Assembly: GCF_009696265.1 (NCBI RefSeq)
Contig: NZ_VUMH01000006.1
Span: 62,001 to 126,000 of the forward strand
DNA from: Desulfovibrio porci
Lineage (GTDB): Bacteria; Desulfobacterota; Desulfovibrionia; Desulfovibrionales; Desulfovibrionaceae
Direction of reading: 5' to 3'
DNA: 64,000 bases
Positions 8,876-18,363 of this stretch are shown here, piece after piece. Each line of letters opens with the position of its first letter. Positions within the stretch are counted from its first letter, which is position 1. Made by a program: the position numbers and the translations under genes. The notes beneath the pieces were generated by a model, which was given only the letters and a program-made list of their open reading frames with translations, did no database searches and was not told the origin of the DNA.

Positions 8876-8924
8876 GGGCTGGCTCCGGGCTGGGCTGTGG
8901 TTGGGAAGGGCCGCGAATAACCAT

Positions 8925-8947
8925 ATTCATAGTAAATCAATATGAAT
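8925..8947. promoter_or_regulatory. Inverted repeat ATTCATA-N9-TATGAAT between metY and cinA
   Basis: Perfect 7-bp arms at 8925-8931 and 8941-8947 in an AT-rich island about 50 bp upstream of metY and 150 bp upstream of cinA. The spacing of the arm centres (16 bp) and the position suit an operator for a dimeric repressor of methionine metabolism; the regulator is unknown. Confidence 0.4.
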
Positions 8948-9093
8948 TATTCTGACCCGGAACACGGCGCGCTGTCAAGAAAAAAGCGCGTCGGGCATGC
9001 CGTGCGGGCGTTGCGGCCCGCAAGCCTGAAGCGTAAGCTGATTGCCGCCGGGCAGCGGCCCGGCCAACATCGGACAACAGCAAGCGAGGCCAT

Positions 9094-10347
9094 ATGAAGG
9101 CGGAAATCATCTCCGTGGGCACCGAGCTTTTGCTTGGTCATACCATCAACACCGACGCGGCCCATGTGGCGCGCGAACTTTCGGCGCTGGGCGTGGACCT
9201 GCTGCACGCCCATGTGGTGGGCGACAATGCGGGACGTCTGGAGGACGCGCTGCGTGAAGCCCTGACGCGCAGCGACCTGGTCATCACTACCGGCGGCCTG
9301 GGTCCCACGGACGACGATCTGACCAAGGAAACAGTGGCCCGCGTGACCGGCGCTCCGCTGGAGGAACACGCGGCCAGCCTGGAACAGCTCAGGGAATATT
9401 TCGGCAGCCGCCCCATGAGCGCCAACCAGCGCAAGCAGGCTTTTCTGCCGCGCGGGTCCGTGGCCTTCCCCAATGCCGTGGGCACCGCGCCGGGCTGCGC
9501 CGTGCCCGCCGGGGACGGCAAGTTCGTGATCCTGCTGCCCGGCCCGCCCTCGGAGCTGCTGCCCATGCTGCGGGAGCACGTAACGCCCTTTTTGCAGCGC
9601 TATGCCCACGGGGCCATCGCTTCCTTCATGGTGCACACCTTCGGCATCGGCGAAGGCGCGGCGGAGCTGCGCATCAAGGACCTGACCGGCGGCGCCAACC
9701 CTACGGCCGCCACCTACGCCACCGAGGGTGAAATGTTCGTGCGGGTCACGGCCAAGGCCGCAGACGCCGCCGCTGCCGAAGCCTTGGCCGCTCCCCTGGT
9801 GGAAGCCGTGCGCGAACGTTTGGGCGACGTGGTCTACGGCGTGAATGTTTCCAGTCTGGAAAGCGTGGTTCTGCCGGAACTGATCCGCCGTGGGCAGACT
9901 CTGGTCACGGCGGAATCCTGCACCGGCGGCCTGCTGGCCAAGAAAATCACGGACCAGCCCGGCGCGTCGGCGGTTTTCGGCACGGGCCTGGTGACCTATG
10001 CCAATGAAGCCAAAATGCGTTTGCTGGGCGTGCCCGAGGATATGCTGCGCGCGCACGGAGCCGTGAGCCCGGAGGTGGCCCGCTGCATGGCCGAAAATGC
10101 GCGCACGCGCTACAACGGCGACTTCGGCCTGGGCATTACGGGCATTGCCGGGCCGGACGGCGGCACGCCCGGAAAGCCCGTGGGTCTGGTCTACATCGCC
10201 CTCAGCGCCGCGGACGGCGTCTGGCTGCGCGTCATGCGCCCGCAGGGCCGCTATCTTGGCCGGGACTGGACCCGCAACCGGGCCGCCGGCCATGCCTTGG
10301 ATCTGTTGCGGCGCTATCTCTTCGGCCTGCCCATGAATCCGGATTAA
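9094..10347 (+). CDS. cinA: CinA family nicotinamide-nucleotide amidase
   Basis: 417-residue two-domain protein. The N-terminal MoaB-like domain (about 1-170) begins MKAEIISVGTELLLG and has TTGGLGPTDDD; in this family it can act as an ADP-ribose pyrophosphatase. The C-terminal amidase domain (about 255-417) carries TAESCTGGLL and GITGIAGPDGG and deamidates NMN in pyridine-nucleotide salvage. Length matches full CinA. GAGG lies just upstream of the ATG. It stands alone and ends in a hairpin terminator. Confidence 0.93.
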   Translation: MKAEIISVGTELLLGHTINTDAAHVARELSALGVDLLHAHVVGDNAGRLEDALREALTRSDLVITTGGLGPTDDDLTKETVARVTGAPLEEHAASLEQLREYFGSRPMSANQRKQAFLPRGSVAFPNAVGTAPGCAVPAGDGKFVILLPGPPSELLPMLREHVTPFLQRYAHGAIASFMVHTFGIGEGAAELRIKDLTGGANPTAATYATEGEMFVRVTAKAADAAAAEALAAPLVEAVRERLGDVVYGVNVSSLESVVLPELIRRGQTLVTAESCTGGLLAKKITDQPGASAVFGTGLVTYANEAKMRLLGVPEDMLRAHGAVSPEVARCMAENARTRYNGDFGLGITGIAGPDGGTPGKPVGLVYIALSAADGVWLRVMRPQGRYLGRDWTRNRAAGHALDLLRRYLFGLPMNPD

Positions 10348-10380
10348 GGCCTGAACCGCTGTTCCCATATCGCCAGAGCG

Positions 10381-10419
10381 CGGTCCGCCCTCCCTTTCGG
10401 AGAACGGACCGTGCTTTTT
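10381..10419 (+). terminator. Terminator after cinA
   Basis: CGGTCCG (10381-10387) pairs with CGGACCG (10405-10411), with an inner CTCC/GGAG stem, followed by T residues at 10415-10419. It abuts the stop codon of the convergent creD-like gene. Confidence 0.75.
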
Positions 10420-12041
10420 CACATCCGCTCAAAGGCGAGATTGCGCGAAACCATCATCAGCGCGCCGAGCATCACCAGCACCAGCGCCGTGCCCATGAGC
10501 AGGGCGTAGTCCTCCATCTGCAGAATGGCGTACAGCAGGGTGTACAAAGCCGTGAGCAGAACGCCCACGCCCACGCCTTCCCTGACGTTGCGCAGGGCCG
10601 CGCCGACATAGAGCGCGATCATCAGAACGGTGCAGGCCGAGGCCGCCGCGTAGGAGGGCAGAAAAGAGAAGTGCTCGGAAAGCGAAAGCAGCACCAGATA
10701 AAAGACCACCATGGCCAGCCCCACCAGGCCGTATTGCACGGGATGCAAACGGGCGCGCAGGCCCAGTTCGAAGATGATGAAGGCCAGGAAGGTGAGGCCG
10801 ATGAACAGGATGCCGTACTTCACCGAACGCTCGATGAGGTGGTAATGCGTGGCCGCTTCGTAAAGCTCCACGCCCGCGGCAAAGGCGGTAAAATTCTCCG
10901 GCCAGCTTTTCAGCGTGCCGAGATTGGGATAGGAGCGGGCCAGGGACGGGATCTCCCAGGCGGCCTTGAAGCCTTGGTCCGTAACTTCGCGTGATACCGG
11001 CAGAATGTCGCCCTGAAAGCTGGGATGCGGCCAGGGCGAATCCAGGGTGATTTTGGTCACGCCGCCCACGGGCGTGAAACGGATGCCGCTGCTGCCGTTG
11101 AAGACCAGATGTTGCGAAAACGTGTATTCCCTGATCTCCGGCGAAAGCCGTACCGGAATGCGAAAGCCGTTTTTCAGCTTTGAAAAGGGCTGAATGCCCG
11201 GTTCGGCGTTGAGTTCGGCCTTGTTCCAGACCAGCGGCCCCACGGTGCGCAGGGCGTTGGGGTAGGAAAGCCCCATGACCACATAGGCTCCGGCGTAGTT
11301 GACGCTTTCCAGGGCCGGGGCGGCCCGTTTCAGGGCGTCGTCCGGGGGCAGGGTGAACCGCCCCGCGAGATGCAGGTCAGCCGTGTAGACCAGGGAGCGG
11401 TAGATGCCGCGCCGACGTTCCTGCGGGACCATGCCGCCGCTGAAGTCAACCCGCGTGGGCAGCAGCACGAAGTGGCCCAGAGCCCAATGGCTTTCGGTAA
11501 TAGTTTCATCTCCCTGATTTCCGCCGCCTGTGGCCTCTTTTCCGGGGCCGCGTCGGCGGGTGATCTGGCGTTCCGTGTAGGGAATGAGCAGCATGGGGCC
11601 GGTCAACTGCTGCTGGCCGCCCCAGGTCCGGCTGATGTCCTGGACCACGTTGCGGTACAGGGAGGCCCGTTCGTCCACAAGATTCTGGACCAGCAGCAGG
11701 GGAATGAGCAAGGCCAGGGCGATGGCCGCCACAATGGCGAAACGGGACAAAGGCGACCCCGGCGGGAGGGATTCGGCGCTTATCGGGCGTTGGCGCAATC
11801 CCGACGGGGGGCGCGCATTCTCCCCGTCGGCGGCGTCCGGCCGGGCGGCGGGGGCCGCATCGCCGGGAATTAACGCGGCGCTTTCAGGCTTGTCCTTTCT
11901 GGCCATCTGCCCTTCGGTTTCAGCTGGCCGCAACGAAAGCGGCCGCTTGCGGAAAAAAATCCGGCGGACGCAGCAGAAAGCGCCGAACAGGGCCAGCAGC
12001 AGGACAACCAGCCCGGCTGCGGAAAGCAGTATCACTTCCAT
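10419..12041 (-). CDS. creD: CreD-like inner membrane protein
   Basis: 540 residues. An N-terminal hydrophobic helix (about 1-25) precedes a charged proline/alanine linker, then the CreD core: a membrane helix (FAIVAAIALALLIPLLLVQ), the conserved RASLYRNVVQDISRTWGG-QQQLTGPMLLIPY region, a large periplasmic domain, and four to five C-terminal helices. CreD belongs to the CreBC envelope-stress regulon in enterobacteria; its biochemical role is not established, and no creBC genes are here. The extra N-terminal helix and linker are not part of the usual 450-residue CreD. The start at 12041 has GGAGGAG upstream. It follows the BASS transporter gene by 25 bases. Confidence 0.85.
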   Translation of the reverse strand: MEVILLSAAGLVVLLLALFGAFCCVRRIFFRKRPLSLRPAETEGQMARKDKPESAALIPGDAAPAARPDAADGENARPPSGLRQRPISAESLPPGSPLSRFAIVAAIALALLIPLLLVQNLVDERASLYRNVVQDISRTWGGQQQLTGPMLLIPYTERQITRRRGPGKEATGGGNQGDETITESHWALGHFVLLPTRVDFSGGMVPQERRRGIYRSLVYTADLHLAGRFTLPPDDALKRAAPALESVNYAGAYVVMGLSYPNALRTVGPLVWNKAELNAEPGIQPFSKLKNGFRIPVRLSPEIREYTFSQHLVFNGSSGIRFTPVGGVTKITLDSPWPHPSFQGDILPVSREVTDQGFKAAWEIPSLARSYPNLGTLKSWPENFTAFAAGVELYEAATHYHLIERSVKYGILFIGLTFLAFIIFELGLRARLHPVQYGLVGLAMVVFYLVLLSLSEHFSFLPSYAAASACTVLMIALYVGAALRNVREGVGVGVLLTALYTLLYAILQMEDYALLMGTALVLVMLGALMMVSRNLAFERM

Positions 12042-12066
12042 ATCTCCTCCCGGCGCATGCGCGGCC

Positions 12067-13008
12067 TCAGCGGGCCGGGGCGGGCGACCGGCTGCAATAG
12101 CGGTAATAAAACAGCAGGATGTAGAGCGGCGCAAGATAGGCCGCGCCCATCAGGGCTTCGTTGACGCTAAAGAATTCGTTGCTGACGATCATCAGCAGGA
12201 TGTTGTTGATGACGCCGAATGAAATCAGAAAGGCCAGCCGCACCTGGCGGGACATCCCGCGCGTGGCGGGCAGGGCAGCGATGGTCATCACCACGCAGAG
12301 CAGGCAGGCCGCCAGCAGGGCGTGCAGGATCAGGGAGGGCGACTGGCGCAGCACCCCGGCGTAATTGCTGAAGATGCCAAGATTGGAAATGACGATGGCC
12401 GTAGTGAGCAGGGGAAACTGGCGGCGCAGGATGCCCGCGGTCAGCCGGGGCAGGCCCCGGGTGAGCATGGCCGCCGCAAAGGGCAGCAGAATGGTGATGC
12501 AGAGCGAGATGGTCATGCCGCCCAGAGAGAAGTTTTCCGGCAGGTCCAGGCCGCCCGCGCCCATGGCGCGCAACGCGCCGTCCGTGCAGGAAAGCAGCAG
12601 CGGCAGGCTGAGCGGCAGCAGCAGAGAGGTGACGATGTTGCCCACCAGGATCAGGGCGGTATTGGCCCCGAGCATGAGCGAAAACACGGCGGCCATGACC
12701 CCCACCGGCGCCGCGCCCAGCAGCAGCGCGCCCAGGGAAAATTCGGGCATGATCAGGCGGAAGACGGCAAAAGTAAGGACCGGCAGCACGATCAGACGCA
12801 GGAGCGTGAGCCGACAGACGACGCCGGACATGACGCGCAGCTCGCCCCAGAGGGCGCCCGCGCCCACTGCCAGAAAGCTGAGGTAGAGCATGACTATCAG
12901 CATCAGGCGGGGCATGGCCTCCAGCGAACCGGCCAGTTCGGGCAGAAAGACCCCGGCGGCCATGGAAGCGAAGGAGGCGAACACCATGATCAGGTCGCGA
13001 AGCTGCAT
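12067..13008 (-). CDS. Bile acid:sodium symporter (BASS) family transporter
   Basis: 313-residue membrane protein with nine to ten hydrophobic helices. The segment GAAPVGVMAAVFSLMLGANTAL, followed by NIVTSLLLPLSLP, corresponds to the crossover helix region of the BASS/ACR3-like superfamily. Substrates in this superfamily include organic anions and arsenite; I cannot choose. GGAAGGA precedes the ATG. It is the gene before creD and after the duplicated-repeat protein, all minus strand with short gaps, so the three may be co-transcribed. Confidence 0.75.
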   Translation of the reverse strand: MQLRDLIMVFASFASMAAGVFLPELAGSLEAMPRLMLIVMLYLSFLAVGAGALWGELRVMSGVVCRLTLLRLIVLPVLTFAVFRLIMPEFSLGALLLGAAPVGVMAAVFSLMLGANTALILVGNIVTSLLLPLSLPLLLSCTDGALRAMGAGGLDLPENFSLGGMTISLCITILLPFAAAMLTRGLPRLTAGILRRQFPLLTTAIVISNLGIFSNYAGVLRQSPSLILHALLAACLLCVVMTIAALPATRGMSRQVRLAFLISFGVINNILLMIVSNEFFSVNEALMGAAYLAPLYILLFYYRYCSRSPAPAR

Positions 13009-13088
13009 GAAATCCTTCCAGCGTATTTCAGGCAGCTTGCCCGCTTATGCCGTAAAAAACAAGACCGGCTTCCGGCGTCGCGGCGGGA

Positions 13089-14591
13089 TCAATGCCGCAC
13101 GGCGCCCTCATGCAGGGCTTTCTCATACGCGGCGACGACTTCGGGCAGCCGCTTTGCGGCCCTGGCGTACAGCGCGGCTTTCTCCCGCTGCTGCCCGGCG
13201 CGGCGGCTTTTCCATATTTCGTAGAGGCGTTTGCTTTCAGCCAGCGCGGCGGCAACCGTATCCGCTTCCTGACATTCGGGATTGGATTTTATATGCCGGA
13301 TCAGGCTGCTGATGCGCCCGATGCTTGGATCACTGTGGTATCTGAGCCTGTCCGCCAGAAGCATATACGTGAAATAGCCGTCGCAGCGGGCGCGGTTTTG
13401 AAAAATACCTTCCGCGTAGCCCGTGCCCAGAGCCAGCGCGCTTTCCACAGAGCCGTTTTCAAGGGCTTTCTCATACGCGGCGACGACTTCGGGCAGCCGC
13501 TTTGCGGCCCTGGCGTACAGCGCGGCTTTCTCCCGCTGCTGCCCGGCGCGGCGGCTTTTCCATATTTCGTAGAGGCGTTTGCTTTCAGCCAGCGCGGCGG
13601 CAACCGTATCCGCTTCCTGACATTCGGGATTGGATTTTATATGCCGGATCAGGCTGCTGATGCGCCCGATGCTTGGATCACTGTGGTATCTGAGCCTGTC
13701 CGCCAGAAGCATATACGTGAAATAGCCGTCGCAGCGGGCGCGGTTTTGAAAAATACCTTCCGCGTAGCCCGTGCCCAGAGCCAGCGCGCTTTCCACAGAG
13801 CCGTTTTCAGCGGCAATGACGGCGTAATGCTCCGCCCGGGCGTAATCCGCAGTCCCCTTCCTGGGATTGACGCAGTATGCCGCCAGAAGTCCGGCGGCCT
13901 TCCAATAGCCCGTGTCCGCCGCCTTGGTCAGCCAGTAGCGCGCCTCGTCATTGCGGTCATCTATGAAACGGGTCGGAATGGGCGCGACCGGAGGCGTGGC
14001 CGGGAGCGTAAAAGACGCGTTCTCCCGCTCCCGGACGGTGACGAAGGCTCCGTACATACCGGCCCAATGCCCGGTCCGGGCGCTTTGCAGGAAAAATTCT
14101 CCGCTTTTAACGGCCGGTTCGCGTTGCCCGTTCAGCATGGCATACTGCACGCCCAGCACATAGCCGCCTTCACCCTCACCCAGCAGAGCCAGGATCCAGT
14201 TTTCCCAAAATTCCGGCGGCACCGGCCAGACCTGCCCGGCGTGCGCGCGGCTGACCGCCGCCAGGGTGGCCATGGCAAACATGTCTCCCTGCCGGGCCAG
14301 TTGCAGCCACCCGGCGTAGGCCTCACGGATGTCGCCGGTCTTGTAAAGGGCCTCCAGGCGTTTAAAGGCAGGCGTAATGACTCCGGCGTCGTCATACAGG
14401 CTGTCGTACTGATCGTCAGGTTGGCTTAACTCCGGACCGGCGGACGACGCCGTTCCGGGTCGGGCCGCGTTTTCAGTCCCGGCCGTGTCCGAAGGAAAAC
14501 AGCCGCCATGAACTCCCTCCGCTCGGCCCGGCGCGGCGGCCAGGGCTGTCATGCAGACGGCAAGCAGCAGAAGCCAAAACGATTTTTTCAT
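13089..14591 (-). CDS. Exported repeat (Sel1/TPR-like) protein with internal duplication
   Basis: 500 residues with a signal peptide (MKKSFWLLLLAVCMTALAAA). Residues about 60-260 contain irregular helical repeats of Sel1 type, such as DIREAYAGWLQLARQGDMFAMATLA and DEARYWLTKAADTGYW. The C-terminal 230 residues consist of two identical 116-residue units, each holding SVESALALGTGYAEGIF and ending in VAAYEKAL. Without the duplication the protein would be 384 residues. Sel1-type proteins act as scaffolds in the periplasm or envelope; the specific role is unknown. The start at 14591 has AAGGACGAGG upstream. The final residues (HEGAVRH) differ from the first repeat end. Confidence 0.72.
   Translation of the reverse strand: MKKSFWLLLLAVCMTALAAAPGRAEGVHGGCFPSDTAGTENAARPGTASSAGPELSQPDDQYDSLYDDAGVITPAFKRLEALYKTGDIREAYAGWLQLARQGDMFAMATLAAVSRAHAGQVWPVPPEFWENWILALLGEGEGGYVLGVQYAMLNGQREPAVKSGEFFLQSARTGHWAGMYGAFVTVRERENASFTLPATPPVAPIPTRFIDDRNDEARYWLTKAADTGYWKAAGLLAAYCVNPRKGTADYARAEHYAVIAAENGSVESALALGTGYAEGIFQNRARCDGYFTYMLLADRLRYHSDPSIGRISSLIRHIKSNPECQEADTVAAALAESKRLYEIWKSRRAGQQREKAALYARAAKRLPEVVAAYEKALENGSVESALALGTGYAEGIFQNRARCDGYFTYMLLADRLRYHSDPSIGRISSLIRHIKSNPECQEADTVAAALAESKRLYEIWKSRRAGQQREKAALYARAAKRLPEVVAAYEKALHEGAVRH
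13114..13461 (-). repeat. Tandem duplication, copy B (348 bp)
   Basis: By eye it is base-for-base identical to 13462-13809. The unit is 116 codons, so the reading frame is kept. It encodes the C-terminal copy in the repeat protein. Confidence 0.95.
13462..13809 (-). repeat. Tandem duplication, copy A (348 bp)
   Basis: Directly abuts copy B with no spacer. The identity starts and stops sharply: the bases flanking the pair (13113 and 13810) break the match. This points to one recent duplication event or an assembly or collapse error rather than an old repeat domain. Confidence 0.95.
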
Positions 14592-15084
14592 TCCTCGTCC
14601 TTCCAGGCGGAAAAAGCCATGCGCCATGCGCTTGTTTTGCCGTGAGCATGCGAGCAACAGGCAAGAGCAACGGTCCGTAGCCGGTTCCGGGGCCGAAGCG
14701 CTTTAGGAAAAACCGTCAGCCCGTTTTCTTTCCGCCGGGGACGCGGCAGGAGAAAAAGCAAAAACTCCAGCTAGCTTATATTGATTTGCACGTTTATACC
14801 AGAGGGCTTTTGCGGAGTATGCCGCATGATTTTACGGAACTGACGCGATATGAAACCGGAGTGGTCTGCAAGCAAAGACGGTCAAGGCGTTCTGAACAAT
14901 CTTGACTATCGTAATTTTTCGCAGACAGGAGCGAGAAGGAAGGATGCTTCAGTTTGCAACGGCCCACAGCTTCAATTACAAACAATTACCGACGAATTTG
15001 AATTTTCATGCAACTATTCATTAATATAGTGATATATAAGAATTTTTTAGGATTATAAAACGATTTTGCTGGGGTAGCGAGCGG
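14592..15084. other. Intergenic stretch, AT-rich toward the kinase gene
   Basis: Upstream region of the repeat-protein gene and downstream region of the hybrid kinase gene, both minus strand. GC content drops sharply from about 14970 (runs such as ATTAATATAGTGATATATAAG). A 63-codon minus-strand frame at 14794-14985 has no ribosome site and no recognisable product. I see no clear terminator for the kinase gene. Confidence 0.45.
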
Positions 15085-17781
15085 TTATGTTCTGTGCAGA
15101 TATTTACTCAGAAGTTTGATCGTCAGGTCAAAATCCAGAGGTTTGCCGATATGGTCGCTCATTCCTATTTCAAAATATTTTTCCACATCTTCCTTGAATA
15201 CATTCGCCGTCAGAGCGATGATCGGCACGTCTTTATCAAGCGCCCGGATAAGCTTTGCGGCTTCAACGCCGTCCAGAACGGGCATTTGAATATCCATGAG
15301 AATGGCATCGTAGTTATCGGGATTGGCGGCAAACATCTCATACGCTTCTTTGCCGTTCACGGCGCAGTCGATTTGAATATTTGTCGCCTCAAGCATGGCA
15401 ATGACAACTTCGCGATTGATCTCAATATCTTCAGCGAGAAGTATTCTTTTGCCGCTGAAATCGGGTTGATTTTCAACGCCCGCGGATTGCGCGCCGTCAT
15501 CTGCCTGCCGCTCCGGGGTATCGCTGCCCGCATGCGCCGGATTCAGGCCGGCGTGTTCGCCGCTGTCAGCGCTTCGTTCCAGCTTGACGGTAAAGAAGAA
15601 CGTAGACCCCTTATCCGCTTCGGATTCAACCCGGATTTCCCCTCCCATGATTTCAACGATACGTTTGGACAGCGCCAGACCCAGACCGGTTCCGCCAAAA
15701 TTGCGCGAAGTGCTGCTGTCGGCCTGCTCGAACATGCGAAACAGCTTTGCCGCCTGCTCCGGGCGTATGCCGATTCCCGTATCGGAAACCTCGAACTGTA
15801 GCGTATAGATATTATTTACGCTTTCTCTGACAAACACTCTGAGGCCGAGTTTTCCCCGATTTTCAGTGAATTTTATTGCATTGGAAAGCAGGTTGACGAT
15901 GACCTGGGACAGCCTGAAATCATCACCAATAAATATTTCCGGAATATCTTTGTCAATTTCAATTTGCAATCTATGTTGTTTCGCTCGGAGTTGAATATCT
16001 ACCAGCTTTAGGGAGTCATCAATAACTTTATGGAAGTTGAATTTGGCAGATGAGAGCTCCAGCTTGTTTGCTTCCATTTTAGACATATCCAGAACATCGT
16101 TGATAAGCGAAAGAAGGTGCGCAGACGCTTCCTTGATTTTATGAAAAGCGTCATTTTTCCTTTCCTCTTCTTTCGCTTTTTGGCCTATGGCGGTCATCCC
16201 CACGATGGCATTCAGCGGGGTTCGCATTTCATGGCTCATATTGGAAAGAAATATTGACTTTGCCCTGTTTGATGACTCGGCTTGATCTCTGGCTTCAATC
16301 AAGGCCTCGTTGAGTTCTTTCAGGTCTTCATTCTTTTTTTTCAGTTCTACCGAAGAACTGGTCAACCTGCTGATAAGGCTGTTTATTTGCTCCACCATGG
16401 TTCTGAACGCCGTGGAAAGCATTCCTACTTCATCTCTATTTTTTGACTCCGGTATATTTACGTTAAATCTTCCTTCGCCAACCTGTTTTGCGGAATAAGC
16501 CAAATCCAAAATCGGCTTTGTTATATTTCTTGTTATGAAGTATAATAATATGGCAATGAGAGCTATTCCCGCAGCGGACACGAATATGACATAATTTCTG
16601 ATTTCATCGGACCGTTTCAGCACTGCCGACATGGGTACATTCACGGCTACAGACCATGGGTTTGTGTCTTCGCTGAACTGAATGGGCATATATATTTTGT
16701 AATAGCCATCTTCCGTAACGGAAAACATTTTCCCTTTTTTAATTGAAGAGGTCGCTTCTTCAGCAACGGCGGCTCGTTTCGCGTCCAATTGCAGAAGTTC
16801 CTTGGCCAGAATGTTGGGAAGCAGGGCTAAATCCAGTTTCGCAGCGTCGGATTTCACGGCATATGCGGCAAGGTTTTCAACAAAAGCGACTGCGTTATGG
16901 TATTCGTTGGCCGCCGTTTTATCGCCCATGCCTTGCGGGGACATATTTTTTACATAATTGTTTGCGATTTCCAAAGCTTCTCCGGCTTTGGAAGGATCTG
17001 ATATCAGCATATTATATACGGATGTGGCATAAATATTTTTATTGAAGTACTGATCTTCAGGGTGCGCGACGATAATGCCAGCGTTTGAGTAGATTTCAGT
17101 GTATTCATTCAGGCCGCTGGTATTGACATGTGAAACCATATCCTGCAGGCTTTCCAAAGCCATATCGGAAGAAACGATTCCAATAAATTCGTCATTTATC
17201 AGTATGGGAAAGACCAGACTTGTCATCAATACCGGCGTTCCCTGTACGTCATAGAAAAAAGGGTCAGTAATATATTCTTTTCCTGAATTTCTGGCCCCGG
17301 CATACCAGGCGTCTCCATCAAAATCCGACAGAGGCTCTACGCTTATTTCCCCATTCTGCATGCTCCAATACGGCGCATAGCGGCCGGACTTGTCGTAAAA
17401 CGGGTATTGCCCGGCGTATTCAGCGTCTTTGCCGTCCAGTTTGTTCGGTTCGAAAGCCACGCAGAATGAAATAATGTATTTTTTTTGTTTTAATGAATTC
17501 TGCAGAATCGCATTCAGGGTGTCCCTGTCGGCTTCACCGCGATCTATCAATGTTTTGAAGACCGTCATCAGGGATTCTGATGAAACACGGGCTGCCTGAA
17601 GTTCCGATTTTATTTCGTAGCTGTATTTGGCCGCCATTTGATCTGCCAACGATAAAGCGTCTTCTCTGGACATCTCCATGCTCCGGTAGGAGACGACAAG
17701 GCCTACAACGCTGAATGTAATGGTAACTATCAGGGTTATCAGGAGAAACAGCTTCATCCTCAAATTCATGCTTTGAACCAT
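15085..17781 (-). CDS. Membrane hybrid histidine kinase with Cache-type sensor
   Basis: 898 residues. Transmembrane helix 1 at about 10-31, periplasmic double-Cache-like sensor about 35-390 (with WYAGARNSGKEYITDPF, a classic Cache signature), transmembrane helix 2 about 396-416, HAMP about 417-470 and a coiled coil to 505. Next come HisKA with the phospho-histidine H517 in SHEMRTPLN and the HATPase domain (N-box NLLSNAIKF, GIGIRPEQ, GGTGLGLAL). After a linker a receiver domain follows with phospho-acceptor D830 in ILMDIQMP. It senses an extracellular small molecule and signals by phosphorelay; no partner gene is adjacent. Base composition is visibly more AT-rich than its neighbours, suggesting acquisition by transfer. 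Confidence 0.92.
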   Translation of the reverse strand: MVQSMNLRMKLFLLITLIVTITFSVVGLVVSYRSMEMSREDALSLADQMAAKYSYEIKSELQAARVSSESLMTVFKTLIDRGEADRDTLNAILQNSLKQKKYIISFCVAFEPNKLDGKDAEYAGQYPFYDKSGRYAPYWSMQNGEISVEPLSDFDGDAWYAGARNSGKEYITDPFFYDVQGTPVLMTSLVFPILINDEFIGIVSSDMALESLQDMVSHVNTSGLNEYTEIYSNAGIIVAHPEDQYFNKNIYATSVYNMLISDPSKAGEALEIANNYVKNMSPQGMGDKTAANEYHNAVAFVENLAAYAVKSDAAKLDLALLPNILAKELLQLDAKRAAVAEEATSSIKKGKMFSVTEDGYYKIYMPIQFSEDTNPWSVAVNVPMSAVLKRSDEIRNYVIFVSAAGIALIAILLYFITRNITKPILDLAYSAKQVGEGRFNVNIPESKNRDEVGMLSTAFRTMVEQINSLISRLTSSSVELKKKNEDLKELNEALIEARDQAESSNRAKSIFLSNMSHEMRTPLNAIVGMTAIGQKAKEEERKNDAFHKIKEASAHLLSLINDVLDMSKMEANKLELSSAKFNFHKVIDDSLKLVDIQLRAKQHRLQIEIDKDIPEIFIGDDFRLSQVIVNLLSNAIKFTENRGKLGLRVFVRESVNNIYTLQFEVSDTGIGIRPEQAAKLFRMFEQADSSTSRNFGGTGLGLALSKRIVEIMGGEIRVESEADKGSTFFFTVKLERSADSGEHAGLNPAHAGSDTPERQADDGAQSAGVENQPDFSGKRILLAEDIEINREVVIAMLEATNIQIDCAVNGKEAYEMFAANPDNYDAILMDIQMPVLDGVEAAKLIRALDKDVPIIALTANVFKEDVEKYFEIGMSDHIGKPLDFDLTIKLLSKYLHRT

Positions 17782-18363
17782 GCACTTTCCTTCCTGACCG
17801 GGGCGGTCCTCATATCTTATTAATTTAATGGCAGAAATTTACCTAGCTGTCCAGCCTGTGGGGGCGGCTGAACCGATTCCGTCGGTGACTCAGCGGCCTC
17901 ATTGCCTCTCCCGTGGGAAGGGGAAAATACTCCGCAATGTGGACGGGGAAGCTCGAAGGCGCAATGCGGCGCGTGTTGTGCCGCGGGCATCGGGCTTCAA
18001 TAATGTGTTAAGCTTGCTGCGACGCCGATGCAGCGGATTCCGGACAACTGTCCGAGCGTATAGTTTCTGGCGGGTGCCGGAGAAGGGGGCGCGTGGGCTA
18101 TCGCGCGCCGGGTAGGGGAATGCGGCAGGTTTGCGGCAGGCTGGAGATTCCCGCAATGCGGATATATTGCTGCGCGTTGGCGTCGCTGTACAGACCATCA
18201 GCGAGAGCATCAGGCGCAAAGCTCCCCCAATGCGGCAAGGAACGACAGCACAGAGCAAAGGGGCCGTGAACGCCGGGCACGGCCGGGACGCGGAAACGGA
18301 TGTGAGGAACATGACGAATTTCCGTTCGCCATGTTCCTTGCTTTTTTCAGGGGGCGGGGCGCA
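17782..18363. other. Stretch without an intact gene
   Basis: Upstream region of the hybrid kinase. Long frames on both strands here (for example the downstream part of a minus-strand frame covering 17899-18675) have no ribosome site and odd, arginine/proline-rich translations. It probably contains the kinase promoter near 17790-17830 (AT-rich, CTTATTAATTTAATGG) and decayed DNA next to the oxidoreductase remnant. Confidence 0.4.

Noticed and set aside
13114..13809. Repeat considered as CRISPR or satellite
   Set aside because: Only two 348-bp units, no spacers, in a coding frame.
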